Shown here piece after piece: positions 1 through 10,357 of a DNA stretch of 33,836 nt. Position 1 is the first letter of the stretch; each line of letters starts with the position of its first letter. The translations under genes were made by a program, and so were the position numbers. The notes below the pieces were generated by a model, which was given only the letters and a program-made list of their open reading frames with translations, had not been told where the DNA came from and searched no databases. The stretch comes from Mucidula mucida. Lineage: Eukaryota > Basidiomycota > Agaricomycetes > Agaricales > Physalacriaceae. Where the stretch lies: the NCBI GenBank assembly GCA_015501055.1, contig JADNYV010000370.1:1-33836 (forward strand), read 5' to 3'.

Positions 1-1043
1 TCCAGAAAACCAAAAAGCCGGAACTACCAAACCTACAAGAAGTAAGATCAGAAACTGGTAACGGAACGCTTGCCGGTGGACTCACTTTCGCGAAAAGTCG
101 ACCTGAAAGGCCTTACTCAAAAGGGAGTAGAATAGACTGATCAAAAATAGGCAATGAACACGCTGGCAAGGCGAACGCGGATGAGACTGGCAGTGGTGAG
201 TTTCCTCTCCAGACCCGACGCCTCGCGTGCCGATAGCCCGACCATCACGATGAAGAACGATAAAATGAGGAGATAGATCAGGCCCACAAAAGTGATGGCA
301 GACGCGACAGGAATATCAAAGGGCGCGAGATTGACGATCGTGTGCGAGACAGGTTCGGTGACGGCCTGCGGGGAGGACGCGAGCGAAGTGAGTGCGTCGG
401 AGGACATGTTTGCGACGCGCTGCCTGGCAAATGACTGCGCGATAGCCTGGAGCGTGTTCTGGGCAACCGGTCGTATCAGCGATCGGTACGCGTTTTCACT
501 GCGAGCTTCAACACCGTAGAATGTGATGGCCGTTGTCGGATCGTAGTCTGCGCCCGCATTATTAAGATTATTGGTAGCATCGCGTTGACTAAATAGAGGA
601 GCATATCGTGAGCATCAATTCGGGAAAAAATCACAGCAGAGAAACGCACCAACGATAGCACACCACGTCTTCTGTTCTAGAACTAGATGACCGACCTCGT
701 TCGACTGCAAATCCGTCCGGAGCTGCCAACGGATGGTGCTCGATGGTGCGGATGCTAATAATCCTTGGGTGAACACGGAACCAACCTGTCCGTCGTCAAA
801 GTTCACAACCCAGCCGTCGAGTTGATGATCCGGCACTTTCCACAGTGCACCCCAATATATCGAAAAGACGGTGAACATAACGATCACCATCGCGAAGCAT
901 CCTCCGAAAAGTATCTTCATGAACAGAACGCGTTCCCCCGCGAGTGAGACATCCGTGAATTGCGAGGTGAAGAGGGGTTCCCGGGATGTTTTCTCGTGTT
1001 CGGCGGCGATGGGGACGGTGTGGTTGGACGTCGTGTCGCTCAT
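1..1043 (-). CDS. SNG1/DUF3533-type multi-pass membrane protein, 3' end outside window, frame lesion
   Basis: Family members are fungal plasma-membrane proteins linked to drug and nitrosoguanidine tolerance and lipid homeostasis. The start ATG is at 1041-1043. Visible exons are 646-1043, 86-588 and 1-32, with introns 589-645 and 33-85. The N-terminus has a hydrophobic helix (around FGGCFAMVIVMFTVF) followed by the family-like block YWGALWKVPDHQLDGWVV. Next come an ectodomain with ITFYGVEARSENAYRS and a second helix region, FVGLIYLLILSFFIVMV, after NLAPFD. The frame breaks at the A5 run 143-147: a sixth A would restore a reading through LFYSLLSKAFQVDFSRK into the next exon. Without it, translation stops at TGA (141-143). 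The donor of intron 589-645 (GTTTCT) is weak. The family call rests on motif recognition. Whether the lesion is a real mutation or a sequence error is open. Confidence 0.72.
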
Positions 1044-1809
1044 GATATTAGGTGGTTTTATCGATAAGAAGGAAGGGAGCAGCGAGCGGCGGGGAGGACC
1101 TAAAATAGGATGTAGTTAAAAATGAAGGCATTAAATAATCTAGGGGTGGTATAATGTCGATGACGCGCCCTAACCGTATTAACCGACGTGGGTAATCGGT
1201 GAGTAGCAACGTCACCTGCACATCCTGCTTCCCCCCTTTGTCAGACTCGCTCGAGGATACCCGGTACTTTAACCAGGTAAATTATTTGTCGAGCCTTGAG
1301 CAAATATGTCTCGGTCTATGCCAATGTAGGAGCCGATCGTCATCTACGGAAGCAGATTGAACACAGCTGGCGATTAGCCGGTCGTACTTGCTTGTCAAAC
1401 GAAGATCATTACCAGTAGATCAACAGCACACAGGAGTACACTCTGCAGAGGGTGAGCAGTGACGCTCAATAGCGGCCAAACCATGACGACTTTGAAAACC
1501 TTGAACATGCGTACGTTGAAGACAACTAACCGTCGGCTTCTTAGTATCTTGAAGCTCGACTGGGTGAAATCTGGATATTCGGCTTCGGCTTCGGAATTCG
1601 GAGCGTCCTGTCGGCAAGCGTCCAGATGCTGAGTCGACGGAAAGTGCGTCAGCGTAGCCGTTTTAAACACGCCACGTGGCGCCATTGATTTGCAATTCCC
1701 ATCCACTTTATCGCTAGAGCCTAGCGGTGGTGAGCAACCACAGATTGGGCGAGGGCAGGGAAGTACGCGAGTCGAAAACGCTAGAATCGTATCGAATGGG
1801 TATCCTATG

Positions 1810-1832
1810 GTTGTTGTTGTTGTTGTTGTTGT
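1810..1832. repeat. (GTT)n microsatellite
   Basis: An uninterrupted run of GTT triplets, about 7.7 copies, seen directly. Read on the minus strand it gives a poly-Thr tract in a spurious open frame. Confidence 0.95.
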
Positions 1833-2666
1833 GATACAGCCAATTGACCCACAGGGCCGGCTGGTTGCAGGAGGTGCGCACGTGATGATGACATAAGCCG
1901 TCATCCGTACGTCTCCTGCGCTCTCTACTAGCCTGGCGAGGGCGGCTCTAGTAGTTGCGGTACTGTCTCGTGAACTCGACACGCACTATAGAGCCTGGTT
2001 CCATCGGACAGGGCAATATCGCCATCCCCCGTTCATCATTTTTTTCAAGCTCCGCCTGGGTGCCAGCCGTTCCACTGTCATCATCGATACACGCGTAGTT
2101 GTTGGCATAAACCTAACCTTTCCCCAAGTACTTTACGAAGAAGGCAAAAATATGACAGAGAAATATGGTATGGTATCTCTTTTTGATGCAGAGGTCCCCG
2201 CACCACATCCCGCCTCACCCGCTTCTTCTTACCAATACGTTATTAGGAAACTTGTAAATGCCGGGGAAACATGGTTTGTGAATTTACCTAACTCCTTGAG
2301 TACTTCCAAGGACCAACAAAATAGCATGTTTTACCATGGCCAGTCTGAGGAACAGAAAGTACATACATGAGAACGCGACCGGACCGAGCACTCGCAGCGG
2401 CAAACAGGTCGGACTTTCAATCAAACCCTGAAAAGAGGATGCCCATAAAGCCCCCGCCTATGAAACCAGTCTAGCTCTCTACCCTCCCCAGAAGCCGAGC
2501 TCACGTGACGTTCACGGACGATCCACAGCGGTAGAGCTTAAGGATCAGGTAGGAGCATCCAAGGGAGAGAAGATTCGTAAAAACCAATGCCGACAGGTGC
2601 TCGGCATGTTCCGTTTAATAGCCGCCGAACTGTACATACCGTTAGTCAGCCACCGAAAATTTGCAT

Positions 2667-2856
2667 GCCTATCCAAATCGTGCTCGGGTCGTGGCATATA
2701 CAAACAATAATGCAGCAGCGGCACAACGTAGCATACGCCTATCGAGCTCGGGTCGCAGCCTTCAACGTCGTCAACAAGAAAATAAATGCTTTTGTGCCTA
2801 TCGAGCTCGGGTCACAGCAGAACGCAGCGCACGCCTATCGAGCTCGGGTCGTGGCC
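2667..2856. repeat. Four-copy degenerate GCCTATCGAGCTCGGGTC array
   Basis: The motif GCCTATCGAGCTCGGGTC occurs near 2737, 2796 and 2833. A diverged copy near 2667 has CCAAATCGTG in the middle. Copies are followed by GTGGC, GCAGC, ACAGC and GTGGC. Spacing is uneven (about 70, 59 and 37 bp), so this is not a simple tandem repeat. In one plus frame each copy reads AYRARV, but no supported gene surrounds it. Confidence 0.75.
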
Positions 2857-4093
2857 TTCAGCATCCAAAGTGGTGGTGCACGAAAGCTCGGACATTTCCA
2901 TTTTCCCAGGACCTCGTGCACTTCGCGCGCTGTGACAAGATCATGTGTCGTGACGAGTTACATAGGTTTACTTCTGCGACTCAGCCTCCAACTCCGAGGT
3001 CCTATAGCGACGACGGTCGAGCGATATACCGTCCCTAGAGGTAGGTCTTACACTTTATCTCGCTTGCTTTGACTCGAATTTGGTCTCAACTGCCGTTGAG
3101 CGTTATCAATTTTGTTCTCGGTTGTTCGCATCGTCTCCAAATGTCAGATTTGTCAATGGCCATCTTCCGAGAACCAGTAGGACAACACTGACGCTGGTCT
3201 ACTCCTTGAACTGTAAGTACGCATGATCTCAAGATCCTGGTCTCGATTATACATATTGCTAACAGCCATCACCACAGTTTACTTCTAAGTAGTCTCCCAA
3301 ACACACACATCTTGCCTCGGTGATAGGTGAGTATGTTGGGCTTTCGAGGTACAGATCTATATCTCCTCTCAATACAAACCCTGGACCCACATTCGAACGA
3401 AAGAAATACACGGAACCAATAAAGTCACTCGAAACCTTGGGCTTCGAGACAGTACGGCTAATCCCACCTCGGCTATCCGTCTATTCGGCGGATATTCAAA
3501 CCTTCGAATCAGGTATACTGTTCTGTTTGCTAATATAGGCATCTCTACCAACACATCGGTTCACCTGTACCCACCTCTCTAACTGTCGTCAAGATGCACT
3601 CTCTTGATGCGCGAATTTACGGTTCCGTCGCTGCGCCACAACGTCGGTGGATACTGAAGCCCATACTACTGAGCCGTGCTCTCACCTCAAGTCCTAACAC
3701 CGTACTGTGTGCTGTGAGCCCATGGCTCCGTTATAAAAAGTTCTTTTCAAGGTCAACAGGCCTTCTTCGATCTGATTGATTGACCGTAGCGCTATCCTTA
3801 GAAAAACATGAGTCGTCTACCCAACCACGGGCTTGGGAGGTGTACATTATGAAGGTGTCCGTCTATTCGGGCAATGTCACTTTGCTGTTGCACATCAACG
3901 ATGGCTTCCCGCGCTCATCAATTAGCGCCACGGTGCTACAAGACGAGTAGATAAGGGTAGCTTTCCTCGTCCTTTAATGTATTACGCCCAGGGTGAGCTC
4001 CTCCGGTCTGACACTGTGTATGTATTGATTTTGACAGCAGCTAGACGCTCCGGGTCTTGCAGTTCTTCTTGTGCTTTCGTCCTTCGGGTATAT

Positions 4094-4985
4094 ATGCTTC
4101 GGAGTCGGAAAGGAAAGCTGGTCTTGCTCGTTTACCTCTTGTGCGCACTGGGTGAGTTACTCGATGAAAGCAGCCTCCTCGACTAACGATTATGGTTCAA
4201 GATGCATAACCTCTCTGTATTGATGGTATCTAGTTGCTGGATTGGCGGCTTCCTGTTTGTTGGGTACGTCTATTGTTGTTGATGTGCTCTAGCGTGAAAC
4301 TGAGGCACCGTTGTTGGTAGTGCTGCTTCTATATTAAAGAGGACCAACGAAGTGTCTGCAACAATCTTCTTCTTTCCCTCTAGCGTGTAGGCATTTGACA
4401 TCTTCTGAAGTTTGAAAACTGACCCAATCAATCAAGGGGAAGTCCCGTGTCAGATTCTGTGTCGGTTACTGAGATACCATCAAGTGCCGCCACTAGCACC
4501 GGCATACTCAACAGGTGAGATGCCGGCTCTCTGCGGCTACGGGCATTCATTGATTATGAGGTAGTTCTGGGAACGCGTCGACGCGGGAGGCGACTGTAGT
4601 GCCCGCCGGTACCGCCGTCGAGATGAACAACAACAATCTGACTATCATCCTGGCAAGTGCGCTTGGTGCTGTCGGAATCGTCGTGATTGCGGTCTTTGCC
4701 ATGGTAATACGGGACCATCGCATACAGATCAAGAAGCTGTAAGAGTCGCTCGATGTGGAGACGAATGCTAAAGAGCAAGCAGATGCGATGTCGCAGATCT
4801 CTAATTCGTCTTGGGGAACGGCTGCGGTGTATTTCCGCCCGGAGGATCTTGGATATGGGTTGCCCTCCCCGGCTAGGATGGGGAATCCGAGACGGGATAG
4901 TAATAGTGTTCTTCCATCAAACAACGTGGCGAAGCTGGAGCCTTTGAGGTTGAAGACGTTGCGCCGGAACGCTGTCGTGATGTAG
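4094..4985 (+). pseudogene. Single-pass membrane protein (Mid2-like layout) with an internal TAA
   Basis: The ATG at 4094 opens a signal-peptide-like sequence (LRSRKGK then LVLLVYLLCAL), followed by a canonical donor at 4152. Downstream exons are Ser/Thr-rich (SVTEIPSSAATSTG) and joined by intron 4515-4564. A transmembrane helix follows (LTIILASALGAVGIVVIAVF) and then a basic stop-transfer segment (RDHRIQIKK). Right after it, TAA at 4740-4742 interrupts the frame. The same frame then stays open for 80 more codons of plausible cytoplasmic tail, ending at TAG 4983-4985. I tried to splice the TAA out: the GTAAGA there resembles a donor, but no acceptor restores the frame. The exons between about 4200 and 4440 are not resolved. 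The layout resembles fungal wall-stress sensors, but no family motif proves it. Confidence 0.5.
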
Positions 4986-5303
4986 TAGCGGGGGCATTTG
5001 GGTGCAACATGTGTACCATTATCAAGTAGATACAATCTGTACATGTCTTCATAATTACACGCCAGGCACCTTTTTTATCATTTTCATCGCGCATATTTTG
5101 GAAATAGGCGCGTGTAAGCTGGCTGATCCGATCACATGTTCGTGGCGCCGAGCAGCCTCCAGCCAGGCCTAGTGCAGCTTTACCTCGTACCACCACCGTC
5201 TCTCGTCACTGCGCAGAAAATACAAGGCGACCGCGCCTAATCTCGACACCGACGTCCTAGACAGTGAAGGCCTATAAACCGTAGCGGTGCCCATATAGCC
5301 ACG
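4986..5303. other. Intergenic spacer upstream of the M28 peptidase gene
   Basis: Nothing recognisable apart from presumed promoter sequence for the following gene. Confidence 0.5.
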
Positions 5304-8300
5304 ATGACGAGCTCAAAGTGGGGACCGCGGCGATCCATTTTGGCGTTGTTACCAGTCCTCCTCGCGGGGCCATATGTCGCATGGAGGCACCACACCAGTG
5401 AGCGCTCTGTTGTGGGTGTAAATGTTGCCTTTTAACGAACGAATTTGTTGCAGCATTACCCGAACCATTACCAGCCAATGTCACTGGCATATCCGAGGCT
5501 CGTATTCTGGAATACGCGCGCGTCCTTTCTGAGGACATGGGATTTCGCACTGTCGGTACCCGCGAGCACGCCGCTGCCGATACTTGGATGACTGGCGTGC
5601 TGGAGGATATACGAGAGCGGTGTGTATCCAACGAGAAGGTCGCTTGTGAGGTATGGCGACAGGAGGGCAACGGAAGTCATAGGTGCGCTATCATTTATTC
5701 ATTAAATCGCTGCTGATATCGTTTAGATTCGACATCATGAATACGCGCTTATACAAATCCTATGTCGGATTATCAAATTTTGTTGTGCGACTATCAGCTA
5801 AAGCTAACGCTAATTCGACTGAGCATGCCGTCCTTTTGAATGCCCACCTCGACTCCCAGCTTCCCGGACCCGGCGCGGCAGACGACGCGATTAGCTGCGG
5901 TGTCATGCTGGACATCATCAATGTGCTGTTAGCCGAAGACGAATGGGAGCCTACATACAGCGCTATATTCTGTGGGTCCTCCTTCTTCTGATACCCTTTC
6001 GGAACTAACATCTACAAGTGTTCAATAATGCAGAGGAATCGTTACAAGACGGATCACATCTCTTCTCCACCCAGCATCCAATTGCGCCAAGCGTGCGAGC
6101 CGTCGTAAACTTGGAGGCTGCAGGTACCACTGGCCGAGAGATCCTCTTCCAAGCCACAAGCGAGCAGATGATTGAAGCGTATTCTCACGTCCCCAGGTAT
6201 CTATCGTCCATTTCGCCCTCCGCTTGAGCTGACATGTTTCCAGGCCATTCGGTACTGTGTTTGCCAGCGATATATTCGGGTCGGGAATTATTATGAGCGA
6301 GTACGTTTACAGCTCTCCCTACCCGAATCCCTCATTGACGTTGGCTTTCAGCACCGACTTCCGCCAGTTCCAAGAATACCTCAATGTCACCGGCCTTGAT
6401 ATGGCCATAATTGGTCACTCGTATTTCTACCACACGCGCGCGGACGTTATTGCCAACATCCAGGCTGGCGTCGCGCAGCACATGGGCGAGAACGCGCTCG
6501 CCTTGGTGCGACATCTCACATCAAGCAAATCCCCTCTACCTACATTGGTGGAAGGGTACACAAAGCCGTCTACAGTCTACTGGAGTCATGTCGTTGGACC
6601 GTTTGTCGTCTACTCCGCCTTCACAGCGAAGCTCATGTACGGCGCAACACTTCTGCTTGCTATCTTCTTGAAGCGAGCAGGATGGAACAATGTTGGCAAG
6701 GGTATGACTCTCGGCGTGCTGTCTTTCCTGGGTGCGCTCCTCGGCGCGAATGCGGTCGCTCTGGGAATGGTCGCTATCGGTCGCGGGATGAGTTGGTTCA
6801 AAAACGAGGTTGGGAGTGTCATACTGTTTGGACCTGGGGCTATCGTCGGAGCATTGTCTGCGCCCATATTGTTTTCAATCCAAACTCTCCCGTCAGAAAG
6901 GGCGGTCTTCGAAGGAGTCATTATGCTCAATCTGCTTTTGGCATTTGTGGTACAGCTCGCGGGGATCGGAAGTGCATCGTTGATGTGGCTGACGGGGTTG
7001 CCTGTATTGGTGGGATTAGTGGTGAACGATCTCGTTAGCAAGGATGCTGTCGGTGTCAGCCTGGTTGGATATGCTGTTGGTGGATTTATTCCTTTGGTGA
7101 CCGGGACACTTGTGTTGTTGCCCACTCTGGAAGTGTTTGTACCTCTGGTACGTGTTTCCTTTCATTTTTTTGAGTGGGGTTTGACCGTCATGTAGACGGG
7201 ACGTATGAGCGCCGAAGCACCTGCTGATCATCTCATCGCAACCATTGTTACTGTCATCGGCACACTCATGTTACCCTTATTGGCACCGTTCACAGTTCGA
7301 TTCTTACATGTTACGCCGGGGCCAGAGACGGACGGTGAACCTCAAGGAAAGGTGGATATCGAATCCGGAAGGCGCGGGTTGAAGGGTGGGATTGTCCGTT
7401 GCTCGATAGCGTGTCTGGCTATGATGGCAGTCTATGCTAAGAATCAAGTCTACGACGAGATGCACATGCGGAGGGTTTTCGTGTTGAGGACCGAGAATGT
7501 TAGTGGATTCGCTGACTGGCTGGCGATGCAGCTGACATGTTTACCTAGATCACGACCGGTGAACACCATTTACATATGGCAGCTTCGGATGCTGCGCCCG
7601 GATTTCCCGCTCTCGTTGCCGACGTGGCGTCGGCTATACCGACACTCCACGGAGAAGCTGCATTGGAGGGTAAATCCCTGGAATATTTCGAGGTGGAGAT
7701 GAATGATTATAATGGTGATTGGGATCCTCTATATCCTTTCAGTGCTGTATGGTTTTCTTCCCCTTTTCTTGGTGCGGTTATGAATTGCGTTGATAGTTTC
7801 TCACTCCGTATAAAATTCCGCTGAGCACGGGTGCGAACGCGGATACGGTGTCGTATTGGCATGACAAGTTTACGGTGCAGGCTGTAGAGGACGTTCGGGA
7901 TGTTATCAAAGGAGAGCGAAGATTGACGGTTCGCATTAGGCATCCGGGGTTGATATGGACTGGTGGGTTGTTCTCTTCCGGCTAGGTTCGCATTGACTTT
8001 GTGTGTCCTTAGTGATTGCATTTGATGCGCATGTGCTATGGTGGAACCTTGATGGAAACCCACCGCCTGAGCGGGCGAGACACCATATCAAGGAAGCGAG
8101 CTTCTATGGGAAGGATGAGTGGGAGGTGAAGATGGTTGTTAAGATGGAGGTTCGTGACCTTCCACTGTCATCTTGGGAGCGTCTTGCTTATGCGTTGATG
8201 ATACTAGGATAATGCGGAAGGTATAACTGTCCATTTCATAGGGCTCCAGGAGGGCGCGATGTGGCCTGGGAAAAAGAGGGCGTACGAGTCGTACCTGCAG

Positions 8301-8459
8301 CAGGCGGAAAGTGAGGATGGTGTTGTGTACTCGCGTGGTGGGGGCGAGGCGCCGACGATGGCGCTCTTTAAAGAGTTGGACGAGTGGTTGGATGAGAGGA
8401 TGGCGAAGGCGGTTGATGCGACGCTTATTGGGGCGGTTGCGGGGGTGGAAACGATCTAG
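5304..8459 (+). CDS. PFF1: Pff1-type vacuolar membrane M28 metallopeptidase
   Basis: Eleven exons (5304-5397, 5454-5682, 5727-5971, 6019-6196, 6244-6300, 6352-7147, 7196-7498, 7549-7746, 7797-7962, 8013-8149, 8208-8459) join to 2655 nt, or 884 residues, in one clean frame. The N-terminus has a short membrane anchor. The zinc-peptidase domain holds the expected M28 ligands and catalytic residues: H148 and D150 (AHLDS), D160/D161 (AADDA), E195-E196 (NAEES), E222 (NLEAAG) and H295 (YFYHT). Several hydrophobic helices follow, then PLTGRMSAEAPAD and a long lumenal C-terminal domain. This layout is that of yeast Pff1/YBR074W: a co-catalytic di-zinc peptidase of the vacuolar membrane whose substrate is not well defined. 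Intron 6301-6351 is 51 nt, free of stops and in frame, so simple ORF callers would retain it; splicing restores SDTDFRQF. It is the most intact large gene in the window. Confidence 0.93.
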
Positions 8460-8908
8460 AGGTGATGAAATAAGTTATATGCTATCCTTTGCTTGCGTTA
8501 CTTTGGACTGTTGATCTATGTGTAGATGTGTAGGTTATTGATGATAATTGAAAATAGAGGCCGGGTGAAGTTTGGGGATCTGTTCCCACGCCCCACGACG
8601 CGTCTAGTCGCCAACGATGATTGCTGCACTGGTTTGCAACTGTCTGTTATTCTGAAAACTGACTTGCTTGAAAATCTAGCGTCATCGGTTATATGTGAGC
8701 CCACATTCCCTTGTTCTTCTTGGGCGCTTATTGTCTGATTGTTTTCTCTCCATTTGATGGGACGATGCGCGGTCCCACACACAGCCCCGTCGCTTCCTTT
8801 CCCATGACTGACGCGCGGCCAGATTTTCTACAGCTCATGATAGTACAGCATCTGGTGCTATAAAATCAAGTGGGACTCGGTGTGGCTTTTGTTCTCTCAT
8901 CTTCACTA
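8460..8908. other. Intergenic spacer
   Basis: No supported gene. The only notable signal is the TATA-like element listed separately at the right end. Confidence 0.5.
8859..8865 (+). promoter_or_regulatory. TATA-like element upstream of the C2H2 gene
   Basis: TATAAAA lies 44 nt before the ATG at 8909. It supports that start for the zinc-finger gene. Confidence 0.4.
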
Positions 8909-9606
8909 ATGACCCAGCGGATGTCGGGGTGAGCACGTTGTTTGACTCTACGATTTCATAACACCTGGAGACAATTCTCGTAGCAGCCGCTTTTTGGCGT
9001 TCAAGTCGACCTTTTTTTGCGATTTTTGGGCCTGTCGTGTCGGGTGTATATACGATAGGCGAGGAGGCGGATGTCGCCGCCATAGTGATCATCGACGCCA
9101 CTTTCGGACTTTGGAGAGTCTTCAAGAGCATTATCGCGGTTCGCCACATCATCCGACGTGTCAGGAGTGTGGCTTGGGCTTCAAGGATGACATGGAGCTG
9201 TGTCGGGTGGGTGTTTGCCTTGTGTTGCTTTGATTGGTTGTAGAGACTCACGACGTTGAGATAGCATCTCGAGGAGAAATGCCGCGGGAAATGGGCTCCA
9301 TGCCCGATGCCTAGATGTCGTCGCAAGGTGTATTATGCTGAGGTGGCGGAACATTGCGCTCAGTTTCATGAGGACTGGAGAAGGTGTCCGTGTGGGTGGT
9401 ACGTGCATCATACGTTGGTGCAGCAGCATCTTGCGGTGGCGCATGCAAGTTGGGTGTGGGGGTGTGAGGAGAGGATATTATCGAGAGACGAGGTGAAGGA
9501 ACATCTCGCTGCTGTGCACCTTGTGTGTGTGGTGTGTAGATGTAGGTTTTTGGATCGGGTGAACTACTTTAACCATGATTTGCTGTTTCATCGACCTGCT
9601 TGTTAG
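8909..9606 (+). CDS. Small C2H2-like zinc-finger protein
   Basis: The proposed exons 8909-8928, 8987-9206 and 9265-9606 join to 582 nt (193 residues). Intron 9207-9264 starts GTGGGT and ends ATAG, with a CTCAC branch site. It removes a TAG that would otherwise split the zinc-finger region. The protein is dense in paired Cys and His: FRTLESLQEHYRGSPHHP, then CQECGLGFKDDMELCRHL, CRRK...EHCAQFH, CPCGWYVHHTLVQQHL, and a last C-x-C...H...H unit near the C-terminus. The spacing is that of the loose C2H2 arrays common in Agaricomycetes, where the phrase 'L..HYR.S..HP.C..C...F' recurs. Its role is unknown; nucleic-acid or protein binding is an inference. The tiny first exon is the least certain part. 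A TATA-like box 44 nt upstream favours it. Confidence 0.6.
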
Positions 9607-10357
9607 TAATAATAGTAGTACGTCGGATGTGTACATTACTTGGATGTTAACGATACTTGTTGACTGGCTCCTCTCCATCAGTTAGCTGAGGCTAGGACTT
9701 TCCTATTGACTTTACTTCTTCAGTACTGACTCTGATTAGCGATTCATAAGTCCGACATACACCACCATCATATCTCACATATGAAACTCGTTCAACATTC
9801 GGCCTGCAGATCCTAGCAAGATTAGTGAACATTGGATTTGAAGGTATGTGATCATTACTACTCGACCTCTTTGCTGATATTTGGTACAGTCCACGCATCG
9901 TCGTCGTCGCTGCCGACCCGACACTTATGACCTTTTCCAACTTGGCAGATGTGGCCTCATCCGTAGGCTTGGTGGTCTTGCACGTAAGGTCGAGAAAAGC
10001 GGCGCTCTCTCATCTAGACATTGTGTAGGGAACGTCGCCGCCGCTCATAGTGCAATTGAGTCTGCCTAGAGTTCCTGAGGGGACCCAGGGCACTACTACT
10101 ACTACTACTACTACTACGGATATCTCCGTGCAAGTAGTGTAGTATAGCTATGCCATCTACCTGCCAAACCATCTCGCTAGTCGTGGCGCGTTGCCACCAC
10201 CAGTCATGGGAATCACTGCATCTCACCGACGTGCCCACCGATTATATTGAGTAAACAACTATAAGTAATCTGACGTACAATACCTCGAGGTGACTACAAA
10301 GTACTATAAGCTTCCACAGCTCATTCTCATCCGCGCATATATTATTTGCAAGTGCCC
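9607..10357. other. Intergenic spacer with a microsatellite
   Basis: No coding signal. It contains the (ACT)n tract listed separately and otherwise nothing recognisable. Confidence 0.5.
10092..10117. repeat. (ACT)n microsatellite
   Basis: About 8.7 uninterrupted ACT triplets, seen directly. Confidence 0.95.

Larger units (their letters stand above)
1044..4093. other. Intergenic stretch without a convincing gene
   Basis: Several open frames of 60-195 codons occur on both strands, but none shows a family motif, signal peptide plus splice pattern, or sensible composition. The longest (1395-1982, minus) owes its length to a TTG/CAA microsatellite. The stretch holds that microsatellite and a four-copy 18-bp motif array (separate entries). 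A TATA-like ATAAAAA occurs near 3733. Confidence 0.5.

Noticed and set aside
1395..1982. 195-codon minus-strand open frame with poly-Thr
   Set aside because: Length caused by the GTT microsatellite; composition and codon pattern are not protein-like and no splice structure was found.
4740..4797. Explaining the TAA at 4740 as part of an intron (GTAAGA...CGCAG)
   Set aside because: The donor and acceptor look acceptable but the join shifts out of the frame whose 80 downstream codons look coding; no other acceptor keeps phase.
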